64,000 nt of DNA from Massilia soli (GTDB lineage Bacteria > Pseudomonadota > Gammaproteobacteria > Burkholderiales > Burkholderiaceae_D): NCBI RefSeq assembly GCF_016809835.1, contig NZ_JAFBIL020000001.1, forward strand, positions 372,001 to 436,000, given 5' to 3'. Within the stretch, counting starts at the first letter, position 1, and the number at the start of each line of letters is the position of its first letter. The translations under genes and the position numbers were made by a program. Shown here piece by piece: positions 22,530-32,875 of the stretch. Below the pieces are notes generated by a model. That model had not been told where the DNA came from. It worked only from the letters and a program-made list of their open reading frames with translations, and made no database searches.

Positions 22530-23431
22530 ACGCGGCGGTGATGGAAGCGGTGGCCGACAAGGTCGGCTACGAGAACAACAAGCTGCACAAGCGCCTGTGC
22601 CGCCTGGTCGGCCAGGCCATCGGCGACTTCAACATGATCGAAGACGGCGACAAGGTGATGGTGTGCCTGTCGGGCGGTAAGGATAGCTACGCGCTGCTCG
22701 ACATTTTGATGACCTTGCGCGAACGCGCGCCGATCAAGTTCGACCTGATCGCGGTGAACCTCGACCAGAAGCAGCCGAACTTCCCCGAGCACATCCTGCC
22801 GGCCTACCTGGAAAAGCTGGGCATCCCGTTCCACATCGAGAACCAGGACACCTACAGCATCGTCAAGCGCCTGATCCCGGAAGGCAAAACCACGTGTTCG
22901 CTGTGCTCGCGCCTGCGTCGCGGCATCCTGTACCGCGTGGCCGATGAACTGGGCTGCAACAAGATCGCGCTGGGCCACCACCGCGACGACATCCTGGAAA
23001 CCTTCTTCCTGAATATGTTCTTCGGCGGCAAGCTGAAGGGCATGCCGGCCAAGCTGGTATCGGACGACGGCAAGCACATGGTAATTCGTCCGATGGCGTA
23101 TGTGAAGGAAGCCGACACGATGCGCTATGCGGAGGTGAAAGGTTTCCCGATCATCCCGTGCGACCTGTGCGGTTCGCAGGAAAACCTGCAGCGCAAGCAG
23201 ATCAAGAACATGATGCGCGAGTGGGACAAGAAGACCCCGGGCCGCTGCGAGAATATCTTTTCGGCGCTGTCGACCGTGGTGCCGTCGCATTTGATGGACC
23301 GCGAGATGTTTGGCTTCACGAACCTGAAAACGGACGGCATCGCCAACCCGCTCGGCGATATTGCGTTTGATGAAGAGCCTTGCTCGACGCCGGCGACGGG
23401 AATCGGGACGATCACCCTGCAACGCGAGTAA
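22526..23431 (+). CDS. ttcA: tRNA 2-thiocytidine(32) synthetase TtcA
   Basis: TtcA thiolates cytidine 32 of certain tRNAs using ATP and an Fe-S cluster. The 301-residue protein has the PP-loop [11 protein letters not shown] (about residues 49-59), the [10 protein letters not shown] cysteine pair and a further CDLC pair. AAGGAGG precedes the ATG, which overlaps the folB stop. A terminator follows two bases after its stop codon. Confidence 0.95.
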   Translation: MNAAVMEAVADKVGYENNKLHKRLCRLVGQAIGDFNMIEDGDKVMVCLSGGKDSYALLDILMTLRERAPIKFDLIAVNLDQKQPNFPEHILPAYLEKLGIPFHIENQDTYSIVKRLIPEGKTTCSLCSRLRRGILYRVADELGCNKIALGHHRDDILETFFLNMFFGGKLKGMPAKLVSDDGKHMVIRPMAYVKEADTMRYAEVKGFPIIPCDLCGSQENLQRKQIKNMMREWDKKTPGRCENIFSALSTVVPSHLMDREMFGFTNLKTDGIANPLGDIAFDEEPCSTPATGIGTITLQRE

Positions 23432-23432
23432 C

Positions 23433-23460
23433 AAAAACGGCGCCTGAAGGCGACGTTTTT
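23433..23460 (+). terminator. rho-independent terminator after ttcA
   Basis: AAAAACG-G-CGCC pairs with GGCG-A-CGTTTTT around a TGAA loop, with one G-A mismatch. It ends in five Ts immediately downstream of the ttcA stop. Confidence 0.8.
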
Positions 23461-23507
23461 ATCTGCGATGTGTTCATCAATAGCGGAGAGCGGAACTGTT
23501 AACACGA

Positions 23508-23611
23508 CGTCGTGCCCGCGCAGGCGGGCATCCATCTGAACGGTGAGGTGCCGCGCGAATCCAGTCCACGGCTCGGGGTCAGCATGGATTCCCGCCTGCG
23601 CGGGAAGGACG
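23508..23611. repeat. REP-like inverted pair downstream of ttcA
   Basis: Arms at 23508-23534 and 23585-23611 are near-perfect reverse complements, differing at three positions, around a 50-base spacer. The arm pattern (TTCCCGCCTGCGCGGGAA followed by GGACGG) matches the elements at 2176-2270 and 9150-9212. Confidence 0.8.
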
Positions 23612-23834
23612 GTCTGGGTTCCACACCTCAAGCGGTACTAAACCTCGCATCAAATTAATTGGACCACGGCCGGACAAATCCGGAAACGGGTCTCGATGCG
23701 CGTATTGACGCCCTGCCGCTAAACACTGTCCGTTGACGCTGCGGCGCACCCCAGCGATACTACCCCGACTTTAGAACTGCCGTGCCTGGTTGCGATCCAG
23801 CCAGCCGGCCCTGCCCAACCGTCCCGGAGTATCG
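23612..23834. other. gene-free stretch before the DUF819 gene
   Basis: With the terminator and repeat before it, this completes a 403-base gap. I find no coding sequence or tRNA in it. It should contain the promoter of the DUF819 gene, but no convincing -35/-10 pair was seen. Confidence 0.5.
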
Positions 23835-25082
23835 ATGCCACCCGCTACAACTGCCCTGATTACCAATGACGCTGTCGTCCTTGGCATGCTCGCCGTCACC
23901 CTCGGCGCCGTCTTCTGGTCCTCATCCCGGACCGAGGGGTTCTGGAAAAAATTCTACACCTACGTGCCGGCGCTATTGCTGTGCTACCTGATCCCTGCCC
24001 TGTTCAATACCATGGGCCTGATCGACGGCAACGCCTCCAAGCTGTATCCGATGGCGCGCGACTACCTGCTGCCAAGCGCGCTGGTGCTGCTGTGCATCGC
24101 GATCGACTTTGGCGCCGTGATGCGGCTTGGACCGAAAGCCGTGATCATGTTCCTGACCGGTACCGCCGGCGTAATGATCGGGGCGCTGGTCGCCTACCTG
24201 GCGATGAGTGTGATCCATCCTGAAACCGTGGCCGGCGACACCTGGCGCGGCATGACCACCGTGGCCGGATCGTGGATCGGAGGCGGCGCCAACCAGGCTG
24301 CGATGAAGGAAGTGTTTGAAGTCGACGCGACGATGTTCGGCCAGTTCGTCGCCGTCGACGTGCTGGTGGCAAACGTCTGGATGGCCGTGGTGCTGTTCCT
24401 TGCCAGCCGTTCGCAAGCCTTCGACCGCTGGACCGGCGCCGACCTCAGCGCCATTAACGAGCTGAAGAACAGCATCGAGAAATACCAGGCAGAGCACTCG
24501 CGCATTCCGACCCTGTCGGACGTGATGGTGATTGTCGCGATCGGCCTTGGCGTGACCGGCCTGTCGCACTTCCTGGCCGCGCCGACGATCGCATGGATCG
24601 CGTCGCTGCCGGCCGAATGGCGCCTGCAGGACTACAGCCTGACGTCGAATTTCTTCTGGATCGTGGTGTACGCCACCACCTTCGGCCTGCTGCTGAGCTT
24701 CACCCGTGCGCGCAGCATGGAGGGCGCGGGCGCCTCGACCATCGGGTCGGCAATGCTGTACGTGCTGGTGGCAACCATCGGCATGCACATGGACCTGACC
24801 GCGCTGCTTGAGAAGCCCTGGCTGTTCCTGCTCGGCCTGATCTGGATCAGCGTGCACGCGGCGCTGATGCTGGTGGTCGCCAAGCTGATTCGCGCGCCAC
24901 TGTTCTTCATGGCGGTGGGATCGCAGGCCAATATCGGCGGCGCGGCATCGGCGCCGGTAGTGGCCTCGGCCTTCCACCCGGCGCTGGCGCCGGTCGGCGT
25001 ACTGCTGGCGGTACTTGGATACGCGCTTGGCACCTACGGCGCCTACATCACAGGCCTGCTGCTGCGCGCCCTGGCTACCTGA
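23835..25082 (+). CDS. DUF819 family integral membrane protein
   Basis: A 415-residue protein with about 10-12 predicted membrane helices, matching the DUF819 (YjcL-like) family of uncharacterised membrane proteins. Recognisable segments are YLIPALFNTMGLID near the N-terminus, VAGSWIGGGANQAAMKE in the middle and SQANIGGAASAPVVASAFHP near the C-terminus. The glycine-rich repeated half-motifs resemble transporter inverted repeats, so a transport role is plausible but unproven. ATG 23835 has GGAG seven bases upstream; an in-frame start at 23790 lacks a site. It converges on the M14 peptidase gene. Confidence 0.85.
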   Translation: MPPATTALITNDAVVLGMLAVTLGAVFWSSSRTEGFWKKFYTYVPALLLCYLIPALFNTMGLIDGNASKLYPMARDYLLPSALVLLCIAIDFGAVMRLGPKAVIMFLTGTAGVMIGALVAYLAMSVIHPETVAGDTWRGMTTVAGSWIGGGANQAAMKEVFEVDATMFGQFVAVDVLVANVWMAVVLFLASRSQAFDRWTGADLSAINELKNSIEKYQAEHSRIPTLSDVMVIVAIGLGVTGLSHFLAAPTIAWIASLPAEWRLQDYSLTSNFFWIVVYATTFGLLLSFTRARSMEGAGASTIGSAMLYVLVATIGMHMDLTALLEKPWLFLLGLIWISVHAALMLVVAKLIRAPLFFMAVGSQANIGGAASAPVVASAFHPALAPVGVLLAVLGYALGTYGAYITGLLLRALAT

Positions 25083-25091
25083 TGCAACTGA

Positions 25092-25115
25092 CCATCCCCG
25101 CCGCGGCGGGGATGG
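25092..25115. terminator. perfect 24-bp palindrome between convergent genes
   Basis: CCATCCCCGCCG is followed directly by its exact reverse complement. It lies between the stops of the DUF819 and M14 peptidase genes. There is no U-tract, so it is at best a bidirectional stop or 3' stabiliser. Confidence 0.5.
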
Positions 25116-25119
25116 CGCT

Positions 25120-26877
25120 CTACGGCGCGACGTTTGCGCGCAATACCGGGTACATGTTGTAACGCTCATCCCACGACGAGTGGCGGCGCGCAAAAAACTC
25201 GAGCCGCGCATTCGCGTTCTTGGCAAACGCCGCATCGCTCTCAAGGCGCTTCTTGAACTGCGCCGCTACCGCCGGATCGGCCGCCATCTGCTCGCGCGCC
25301 ACATCCTCGGCCACATACTCTTCCATGTACTCCTTGCGCTCGAACGCGTTATTGAAGTCGCCCCACGCCAGCAGCGAGTCCGGCGCCTTCGGCTCGAACA
25401 AGGCCATCACCAGGCGCGCTTTTGGCTGCGCGATCGGCACGAACAGCATGCCTTTGGTAAGCGCGCGCGCTTCCGGCTTCCATGCGCCGTCCACGGTCAG
25501 GCGCTGGTGCGACTCCAGCGAGCCGGCGCCAAAGGTGGCCTTATCGGCGCGGAAGGTCTCGACGTCCGCCTTGCCATCCTTGTCGAGCGTGCGGAAGCTG
25601 ATGTCATGCAGCTTCAGTTTGGCCGCCACCATCGCCGCGAACGCGGCAGGGACAATGTAGCCAGCCTTCGGCGCCGTCGCCATCATGTCCGGCACGATAT
25701 CGTCGCGCAGCGGCACGGTCCAGATCTGCGGCTTGGTCTCGTCGTAGCGCGTCATCAGGATGCCCGACACTTCCGACGGCGTGCGGGTATAGGCATAGCC
25801 GCGGAAGTCGATCATGCGGACCTTGTCGCTGGCCTTGTACGTCATTGGGATGGTGGCGCCGGCCAGTTGCGACGCGCGCGCATCGGCGTCATACGCGGCC
25901 TTCTGCCACGCCTTGCCGTGCTGCGCCACCTGCGACAGCACCGACACCACCGTGTTGCGGGTAATGCGCACGCGGGTTGGATAGTCCTTCCACGAGTGGG
26001 TTTCCACCAGCATCGCGAGGCGGTTCCGCAGCGGGAAGTAGCCGGTCGAGAAGCGTGGATCCGACACGCCGTCGACAAAGCCCGACTGCGGGTTGTCGGT
26101 GTCGGCGAACGACATGTAGAACGCATGCGGCAGCGATCCCTGCTTCTCGATATCGGCCAGCACGTTGTCGCGCAGTCCCAGGCCGGCCTTGCGGAATTCG
26201 ACGTCGGCCGAGTGCACCGGCTCGACCTGGATCGAGATGTCGTGTTCGAATTTGGCGCCATTGGTCACGTGCAGGTCGATATACGCCAGCGGGTCCCATG
26301 CGTTGACCAGCTTGAGCATCGCCTGCATTTCGGGGGCGTCGGCCTTGACGTAGTCGCGGTTCAGGTTGAAGTTCTGCGCCGTGGTGCGCCAGCCCATTTC
26401 GACCGGGCCGCGCTGGTTCGGGCGGTTCCACTCCTTGAAGCGTTCGTGCCCGTCGACGTTGAAGACCGGGACGAACAGCAGCACCTGCTTGTCGAGCGAA
26501 CCAGGCGCCGCCTGGTTGTCGAGGACTTCGCGCAGCGCCAGGAAGCCGGCGTCCTTGCCGTCGATTTCACCGGCGTGGATACCGCCCTGGATCAGTACCA
26601 CCGGCAAGCCGCGCTGCTTTGCCGCCTGCGGCGTAAACACGCCCGTGCGCGTGACGATCAGCGCCTTCATCGGACGGCCTTCCGGCGTGGTGCCGAAGTC
26701 GATGCACTTGACCTGCTTCGGATAGGCGCGCTGGAAGTCGGCGCACAGCTTGATTACTTCGTCGTAACGGCCAGTGCGCTGGAAGCCCGAGCGCTCCGAC
26801 ACGGTGGTCAGGTCGGGCGCGGCGTGCGCAAGGGGAATGACGGACAGGAGGGCAAGCAGCAAAGCGGTGCGGATCAT
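25120..26877 (-). CDS. secreted M14-family zinc carboxypeptidase
   Basis: A 585-residue exported metallopeptidase. Residues 1-19 form a signal peptide ending AHA. The peptidase domain has the zinc-binding HxxE in GGIHAGEIDGKDAG (about residues 98-111), a third histidine ligand in YIDLHVTNG and the catalytic glutamate in LVETHSWKDYPTR. The remaining C-terminal part (about 360-585) is not a family I can name. It may release C-terminal residues from peptides in the periplasm or medium. The gene appears monocistronic. Confidence 0.88.
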   Translation of the reverse strand: MIRTALLLALLSVIPLAHAAPDLTTVSERSGFQRTGRYDEVIKLCADFQRAYPKQVKCIDFGTTPEGRPMKALIVTRTGVFTPQAAKQRGLPVVLIQGGIHAGEIDGKDAGFLALREVLDNQAAPGSLDKQVLLFVPVFNVDGHERFKEWNRPNQRGPVEMGWRTTAQNFNLNRDYVKADAPEMQAMLKLVNAWDPLAYIDLHVTNGAKFEHDISIQVEPVHSADVEFRKAGLGLRDNVLADIEKQGSLPHAFYMSFADTDNPQSGFVDGVSDPRFSTGYFPLRNRLAMLVETHSWKDYPTRVRITRNTVVSVLSQVAQHGKAWQKAAYDADARASQLAGATIPMTYKASDKVRMIDFRGYAYTRTPSEVSGILMTRYDETKPQIWTVPLRDDIVPDMMATAPKAGYIVPAAFAAMVAAKLKLHDISFRTLDKDGKADVETFRADKATFGAGSLESHQRLTVDGAWKPEARALTKGMLFVPIAQPKARLVMALFEPKAPDSLLAWGDFNNAFERKEYMEEYVAEDVAREQMAADPAVAAQFKKRLESDAAFAKNANARLEFFARRHSSWDERYNMYPVLRANVAP

Positions 26878-26928
26878 CGACGGGGCTCCAACAGGATTTA
26901 AGTGTGCAGCCGGAAATTATAGTCGCGA

Positions 26929-27312
26929 TCAGGCGAGCTGGTAGTCGATATCGTAGTAGTGCTGGTTGCCGGTGATGCTCAGGGTGAGCTTGCCGGAGAT
27001 GCCGGCCAGCTCGCCGGTGCCGGAACCGGGAACGATGGTGATCGTCAGGTCGTTGGCGCCGTTGTGCATGGTGCCGGCGTGCGCCAGCGCAAAGTCGCCC
27101 ACCTTGCCGTTGAGGGCGCCGGAGACGTGTTCGATGGCGACGTAGGAGGCCGAGCCGGCGGCCGGGTTGCCGGCCGAGAGCATCTCGCCCTGGGCAGTGC
27201 CGACCAGGTCACCGAAGTACTGCTTGTCCATCAGCATGCGGCCGACGCGGGCGCGGCCGGGTTCTGCGGGAGCGGGTTTGAGCTGGACTTCGAAGGCGCC
27301 TTTGGCTTGCAT
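26929..27312 (-). CDS. DUF3224 family protein
   Basis: A 127-residue cytoplasmic protein resembling the DUF3224 family of small lipocalin-like beta-barrels of unknown function. Glycine-rich beta segments are visible (LVGTAQGEML; SYVAIEHVSGALNG; GELAGISGKLTLSI), ending HYYDIDYQLA. The start at 27312 has AAAGGAG nine bases upstream and gives MQAKGAFEVQL, the family-like N-terminus; an in-frame reading from 27414 would run through the upstream inverted repeat. Confidence 0.75.
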   Translation of the reverse strand: MQAKGAFEVQLKPAPAEPGRARVGRMLMDKQYFGDLVGTAQGEMLSAGNPAAGSASYVAIEHVSGALNGKVGDFALAHAGTMHNGANDLTITIVPGSGTGELAGISGKLTLSITGNQHYYDIDYQLA

Positions 27313-27336
27313 GGTGAATGTCTCCTTTAGTTTATC

Positions 27337-27504
27337 GTAGGGCGGACAGCGAAGCGGCGGAGCAGGGGTTTCGAACCGCATGCGGTTCGCCTGCGGAGCG
27401 GTTTCCGCTTGCAAGTGGATACTCCAAAAGCAAAGCCTCCGCCGAATTCGTTGCGCCGCGGTGACGCATCGGATTCGGCGGAGGCGCTTCGCTGGTCCGC
27501 CCTA
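27337..27504. repeat. MITE-like element with terminal inverted repeats
   Basis: The ends GTAGGGCGGACAGCGAAGCG (27337-27356) and the complement of 27484-27504 match apart from one extra base. Inside are another inverted pair (GCCTCCGCCGAATTCG at 27435-27450 with GGATTCGGCGGAGGC at 27471-27485) and a CCGCATGCGG hairpin (27379-27388). It holds no gene and is about 168 bases long, filling most of the gap between the DUF3224 and indolepyruvate oxidoreductase genes. This structure fits a non-autonomous miniature element. Confidence 0.65.
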
Positions 27505-27513
27505 CATGTAACT

Positions 27514-30500
27514 TTACGCTACGCGCGTAATCTCGATCGCCTTGCCGAAGTTCGCCAGCAGCGCTGCTTCCTTCTCCTTGGCCGCCTTCAGGTGACGCTC
27601 CTTGACGTGGCCGTAGCCGCGGATGTCTTCAGGGATGCTGGCAATCGCCACCGCCTGCGCCAGGTTGGTCGCATTCAGCTTCGGCAGCAAGCCGCCCACC
27701 GTGTTGCGGTACTCGGCGATCAGGGCGCGTTCCATCTTGCGCTCTTCGGTGTAGCCGAACACGTCGAACATGCCGCCGCGCAGGCCCTTCAGCTTGGCCA
27801 GCACGCCGAATGCCTTCATCATCCACGGCCCGAATTCCTGCTTGATCAGCTGACCTTTGCTGTCGTGCTTTGCCAGCAGCGGCGGCGCCAGGTGGAACTT
27901 GAGCTGGTAGTCGCCTTCGAACATGCCGGCGATTTTTTCTTTGAACGCGCCGTCGGTGTACAGGCGGGCGACTTCATACTCGTCCTTGTACGCCATCAGC
28001 TTGTAGTAGTAGCGCGCGACCGCTTCGGTCAGGCGCGTGCCCTTGCCCAGCGCTTCTTCCGTGGCGCGAACCTGGTCGACAAACGACTTGTACTGCTGCG
28101 CGTAGGCGGCGTCCTGGTAAGCGGTCAGCAGCTCGACGCGGCGCTTGACGACGTCGTCCAGCGTTTGCGTGCGCTTGAACTCGATCACCTGGGCCGGGGT
28201 CGTCATGCGCACCAGCGATGCGACATCGTGCGCGGCCGTGCGGCCCCACGTGAACGCGGCCTTGTTGAAGCCAACCGCCACGCCATTGAGTTCGATGGCC
28301 TTGATGATCGACGCTTCGCTCAAAGGCACCTGGCCTTTTTGCCATGCGTAGCCGAGCATGAACATGTTGGTCGCGATCGAATCGCCCATCAGCGCGGTGG
28401 CGATCTTGCCGGCGTCGACGAAGTCCACTTTGTCTGCGCCGCATGCCTGGATGATCTGGTTCTTCGACGACTCGGCCGGGAACTGCCAGTCCGGGTTCTT
28501 GACGAATGCGGCGGTCGACGAACCGGTCGAATTGATCGCGGCGTAGGTGCGGCCTTCGCCCATGCGCGACACGGCGTCGCGGCTGGCGGTGACGATCAGG
28601 TCGCAACCGATGACCAGGTTGGCGCTGCCGGTACCGACGCGGGTCGAGTGCAGGTCGGCCTGGTTGTCGGCCAGGCGCACGTGCGACATTACCGGGCCGC
28701 CCTTTTGGGCCAGTCCGCTCATGTCGAGCACAATCGCGCCCTTGCCTTCAACGTGGGCCGCCATTGCCAGGATCTGGCCGACAGTAACCACGCCGGTGCC
28801 GCCGATACCGGTGATCAGGATGCCGTATGGCTCGGCGATCGACGGCAGCGCAGGCGTTGGCAGCACTGGCGGCGCGGCGTCGCCGGCGGCAGCCTTCTTC
28901 GGCTTCTTCAGCGAGCCGCCTTCCACCGTCACGAAGCTCGGGCAGAAACCGGTCACGCACGAGAAGTCCTTGTTGCAGGACGACTGGTTGATCTGGCGCT
29001 TGCGGCCCAGTTCCGTTTCCAGCGGTTCCACCGACAGGCAGTTCGACTGCACCGAGCAGTCGCCGCAGCCTTCGCAGACCGCTTCGTTGATCACGGCGCG
29101 CTTGGCTGGATCCGGGTACTCATTGCGCTTCCTGCGGCGGCGCTTCTCGGACGCGCAGGTCTGGTCGTAGATCATGGCCGACACGCCCGGCTTGTCGCGC
29201 AGTTCGCGCTGCACGTCCATCAGTTCGGAGCGGTGGCGCACGGTGACGCCCTCGGCCCACTTGTAATCGGCCGGGTACTTCTCTGGTTCGTCGGTGACGA
29301 CGATGATCGGGCCCACGCCTTCAGCGGCGATCTGGCGCGAGATCATGCCAGGATCGAGCGGGCCGTCGAACTCCTGGCCGCCGGTCATCGCGACCGCGTC
29401 GTTGAACAGGATCTTGTAGGTGATGTTGACCTTGGCCGACACCGCCGCGCGGATCGCCAGGATACCGGAGTGGAAGTAGGTGCCGTCGCCGAGGTTGGTG
29501 AACACGTGCTTCTCGTTGGTGAACGGCGCCTGGCCCACCCAGGTGACGCCTTCGGCGCCCATGTGGGTGAAGGTCGAGGTCTCGCGGTCCATCCACAGCA
29601 CCATGTAGTGGCAGCCGATGCCGGCCAGTGCGCGCGAACCTTCCGGCACCTTGGTCGACGAGTTGTGCGGGCAGCCCGAGCAGAAATACGGCGTGCGGTC
29701 GGTGTCCGGATTCGGCTTGGTCGACACGTTCTTGAGCACCAGCTCTTTGGCTTCGAGGAAGGCGATGCGCTCGCGCACGCGCTGCTCGACCGGGTGGCCG
29801 GCGCAATAGTGCGAAATGCGGCTGGCGATCGCGCGGGCGATCAGCGCAGGGTTCAGCTCATAGGTCGCAGGCAGCAGCCAGTCGCCGTGGCCGGCGCCGT
29901 TCTTGTTGGCCCACTCGCCGGTGTCGTCGAACTTGCCGACCACGCGCGGGCGCTCGCTGTCCGGCAGGTTGTACAGCGCTTCCTTCAGCGCGTATTCGAG
30001 GATCTGGCGCTTCTCTTCCACCACCAAAATCTCGTCGAGGCCCTTGGCGAATTCCTGCACGCCTTCCGCTTCGAGCGGCCAGGTCATGCCGATCTTGTAC
30101 AGGCGGATGCCGATGTCGGCCGCGGCCTGCTCGTCGATGCCCAGGTCGGCCAGCGCCTGGCGCGTGTCGAGGTAGGACTTGCCGGCGGTGATGATGCCGA
30201 TGCGCGGTTTCGGGCTGTCCCAGATGATCTTGTTGAGCTTATTGGCGCGTGCGTACGCCAGCGCGGCGTACCACTTGTAGGTGTTCATCCGCACTTCCAT
30301 ATCGAGCACGGTGTCCGGCCAGCGGATATTCAGGCCGCCTTCAGGCATGGCGAAGTCGGTCGGCGTGACGATCTGCACGCGGTCCGGGTCGAAGTCGACC
30401 ACGGCACCCGACTCGATGATATCGGTGACGCACTTCATCGACACCCACAGGCCGGTGTAACGGCTCATCGCCCATGCATGCAGGCCGTAGTCGATGTACT

Positions 30501-31068
30501 CCTGCACCGACGCCGGGTACAGCACCGGGATGCCGCAGGCATTGAGGATGTGGTCCGACTGGTGCGCGGTCGACGACGACTTGGCCGCGTGGTCGTCGCC
30601 GGCCAGCACCAATACGCCGCCGTGCTTGGCCGAGCCGGCGTTGTTGGCGTGCTTGAAGACGTCGCCGCAGCGGTCGACGCCTGGGCCTTTGCCGTACCAC
30701 ATGGAGAACACGCCGTCGTACTTCGCGTCCTGGAACAGGTTGGTCTGCTGCGTGCCCCACACCGCCGTTGCGGCCAGGTCTTCGTTCATCCCGGGATGGA
30801 ACTTGACGTGGTGCGCGTCGAGGTGCTTCTTGGCCTTCACGGCGGTCATGTCGACGCTGGTCACTGGCGAACCGCGGTAGCCGGTGATGTAGCCGGCGGT
30901 GTTCAGGCCAGCCTTCAGGTCGCGCTCGCGCTGCATCATCGGCAGGCGGATCAGGGCCTGGGTGCCGGTCATGAAGGCGCGGCCGCGCTCCAGCGTCCAT
31001 TTGTCGTCGAGGGAAATCTCCTGCGACGGCTGGGGTTCCAGGGCCGAGCGGTCTAGTGGTGCATTCAT
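27514..31068 (-). CDS. indolepyruvate ferredoxin oxidoreductase, fused alpha/gamma form
   Basis: A 1184-residue thiamine-diphosphate enzyme that oxidatively decarboxylates aryl pyruvates to aryl-acetyl-CoA. The N-terminal half is IorA-like (about 30-640; GYRGSPVTSVD, GMNEDLAATAVWG, and GDGTYFHSG in the ThDP-binding part). A ferredoxin-like region with two cysteine groups follows (about 660-715; CEGCGDCSVQSNC, then CVTGFCPSF). The IorB-like domain starts at GILITGIGGTGVVTVGQ, and a C-terminal domain of this fused family ends the protein. GGAG lies seven bases before the ATG. It is 40 bases downstream of hpd on the same strand, so the two form an aromatic amino acid catabolic operon. Confidence 0.92.
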   Translation of the reverse strand: MNAPLDRSALEPQPSQEISLDDKWTLERGRAFMTGTQALIRLPMMQRERDLKAGLNTAGYITGYRGSPVTSVDMTAVKAKKHLDAHHVKFHPGMNEDLAATAVWGTQQTNLFQDAKYDGVFSMWYGKGPGVDRCGDVFKHANNAGSAKHGGVLVLAGDDHAAKSSSTAHQSDHILNACGIPVLYPASVQEYIDYGLHAWAMSRYTGLWVSMKCVTDIIESGAVVDFDPDRVQIVTPTDFAMPEGGLNIRWPDTVLDMEVRMNTYKWYAALAYARANKLNKIIWDSPKPRIGIITAGKSYLDTRQALADLGIDEQAAADIGIRLYKIGMTWPLEAEGVQEFAKGLDEILVVEEKRQILEYALKEALYNLPDSERPRVVGKFDDTGEWANKNGAGHGDWLLPATYELNPALIARAIASRISHYCAGHPVEQRVRERIAFLEAKELVLKNVSTKPNPDTDRTPYFCSGCPHNSSTKVPEGSRALAGIGCHYMVLWMDRETSTFTHMGAEGVTWVGQAPFTNEKHVFTNLGDGTYFHSGILAIRAAVSAKVNITYKILFNDAVAMTGGQEFDGPLDPGMISRQIAAEGVGPIIVVTDEPEKYPADYKWAEGVTVRHRSELMDVQRELRDKPGVSAMIYDQTCASEKRRRRKRNEYPDPAKRAVINEAVCEGCGDCSVQSNCLSVEPLETELGRKRQINQSSCNKDFSCVTGFCPSFVTVEGGSLKKPKKAAAGDAAPPVLPTPALPSIAEPYGILITGIGGTGVVTVGQILAMAAHVEGKGAIVLDMSGLAQKGGPVMSHVRLADNQADLHSTRVGTGSANLVIGCDLIVTASRDAVSRMGEGRTYAAINSTGSSTAAFVKNPDWQFPAESSKNQIIQACGADKVDFVDAGKIATALMGDSIATNMFMLGYAWQKGQVPLSEASIIKAIELNGVAVGFNKAAFTWGRTAAHDVASLVRMTTPAQVIEFKRTQTLDDVVKRRVELLTAYQDAAYAQQYKSFVDQVRATEEALGKGTRLTEAVARYYYKLMAYKDEYEVARLYTDGAFKEKIAGMFEGDYQLKFHLAPPLLAKHDSKGQLIKQEFGPWMMKAFGVLAKLKGLRGGMFDVFGYTEERKMERALIAEYRNTVGGLLPKLNATNLAQAVAIASIPEDIRGYGHVKERHLKAAKEKEAALLANFGKAIEITRVA

Positions 31069-31108
31069 TGCGTGTCTCCGTTATGTGGTGCTTGCGCGGC
31101 TTTGCTTA

Positions 31109-32239
<1,131 letters not shown>

Positions 32240-32365
32240 GTTTGTCTCCTGGCGATTTAGGCGACAAGTATAGTCCGGCACCCCCGGCATTAAATTTCAA
32301 TCACTATCCCCCACGGGCCAATCTGCGCAATAATATTGCGTGCAAATAGAAAAAGTGGAGGATAC

Positions 32366-32875
32366 ATGCCAAAAATTGAGCTGGATAAAACAGATCGCAA
32401 AATTCTTGCCATTCTGCAAGCTGACGGGCGGCTGTCGAATCAGGACGTGGCGGACCAGGTCAGCCTGTCGCCGTCACCCTGCCTGCGGCGCATCAAGCGG
32501 CTGGAGGAAACCGGCGTGATCCGGCAGTACGTCGCGCTGCTCGACCCGGGCAAGATCGGGCTGGGGCTGCTCGCGTACGTCAATGTGCGGCTGGAAAAGC
32601 ATAGCGAGATCGCGGCCAATGCGGCGGGAGCGCGCCGGCCGACCGGTTCGCCGCATGCCGACTTCGCGCAATCGGTCGAGCACTGGCCGGAAGTGGTGGC
32701 GTGTTACGCGATGACGGGCGAGATGGACTATCTGCTGCGCGTGCACGTCGAGGATATGGACCACTTCTCGCGCTTCATGATGAAAACGCTGCTGTCGCAT
32801 CCGGCGGTGGCCGACGTCAAATCAAGCTTCGCGCTGCAGCGCATCAAGGACACCACTGCGCTACCGATTGTCTAG
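32366..32875 (+). CDS. Lrp/AsnC-family transcriptional regulator
   Basis: A 169-residue regulator with an N-terminal helix-turn-helix (ELDKTDRKILAILQADGRLSNQDVADQVSLS, about residues 4-34) and a RAM ligand domain (VACYAMTGEMDYLLRVHVEDMDHFSRF). Between the two parts of the RAM domain is an unusual stretch around NAAGARRPTGSPHAD (about 85-105), longer than in common family members. Divergent placement 126 bases from hpd suggests it controls the hpd operon in response to an aromatic amino acid. GTGGAGG lies four bases before the ATG. Its TAG stop is the first three bases of the repeat element. Confidence 0.9.
   Translation: MPKIELDKTDRKILAILQADGRLSNQDVADQVSLSPSPCLRRIKRLEETGVIRQYVALLDPGKIGLGLLAYVNVRLEKHSEIAANAAGARRPTGSPHADFAQSVEHWPEVVACYAMTGEMDYLLRVHVEDMDHFSRFMMKTLLSHPAVADVKSSFALQRIKDTTALPIV

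Noticed and set aside
27409-31056. A 1215-residue open frame on the plus strand opposite the indolepyruvate oxidoreductase gene
   Set aside because: Same mirror effect in GC-rich DNA; no recognisable domain, while the opposite strand encodes a complete known enzyme.
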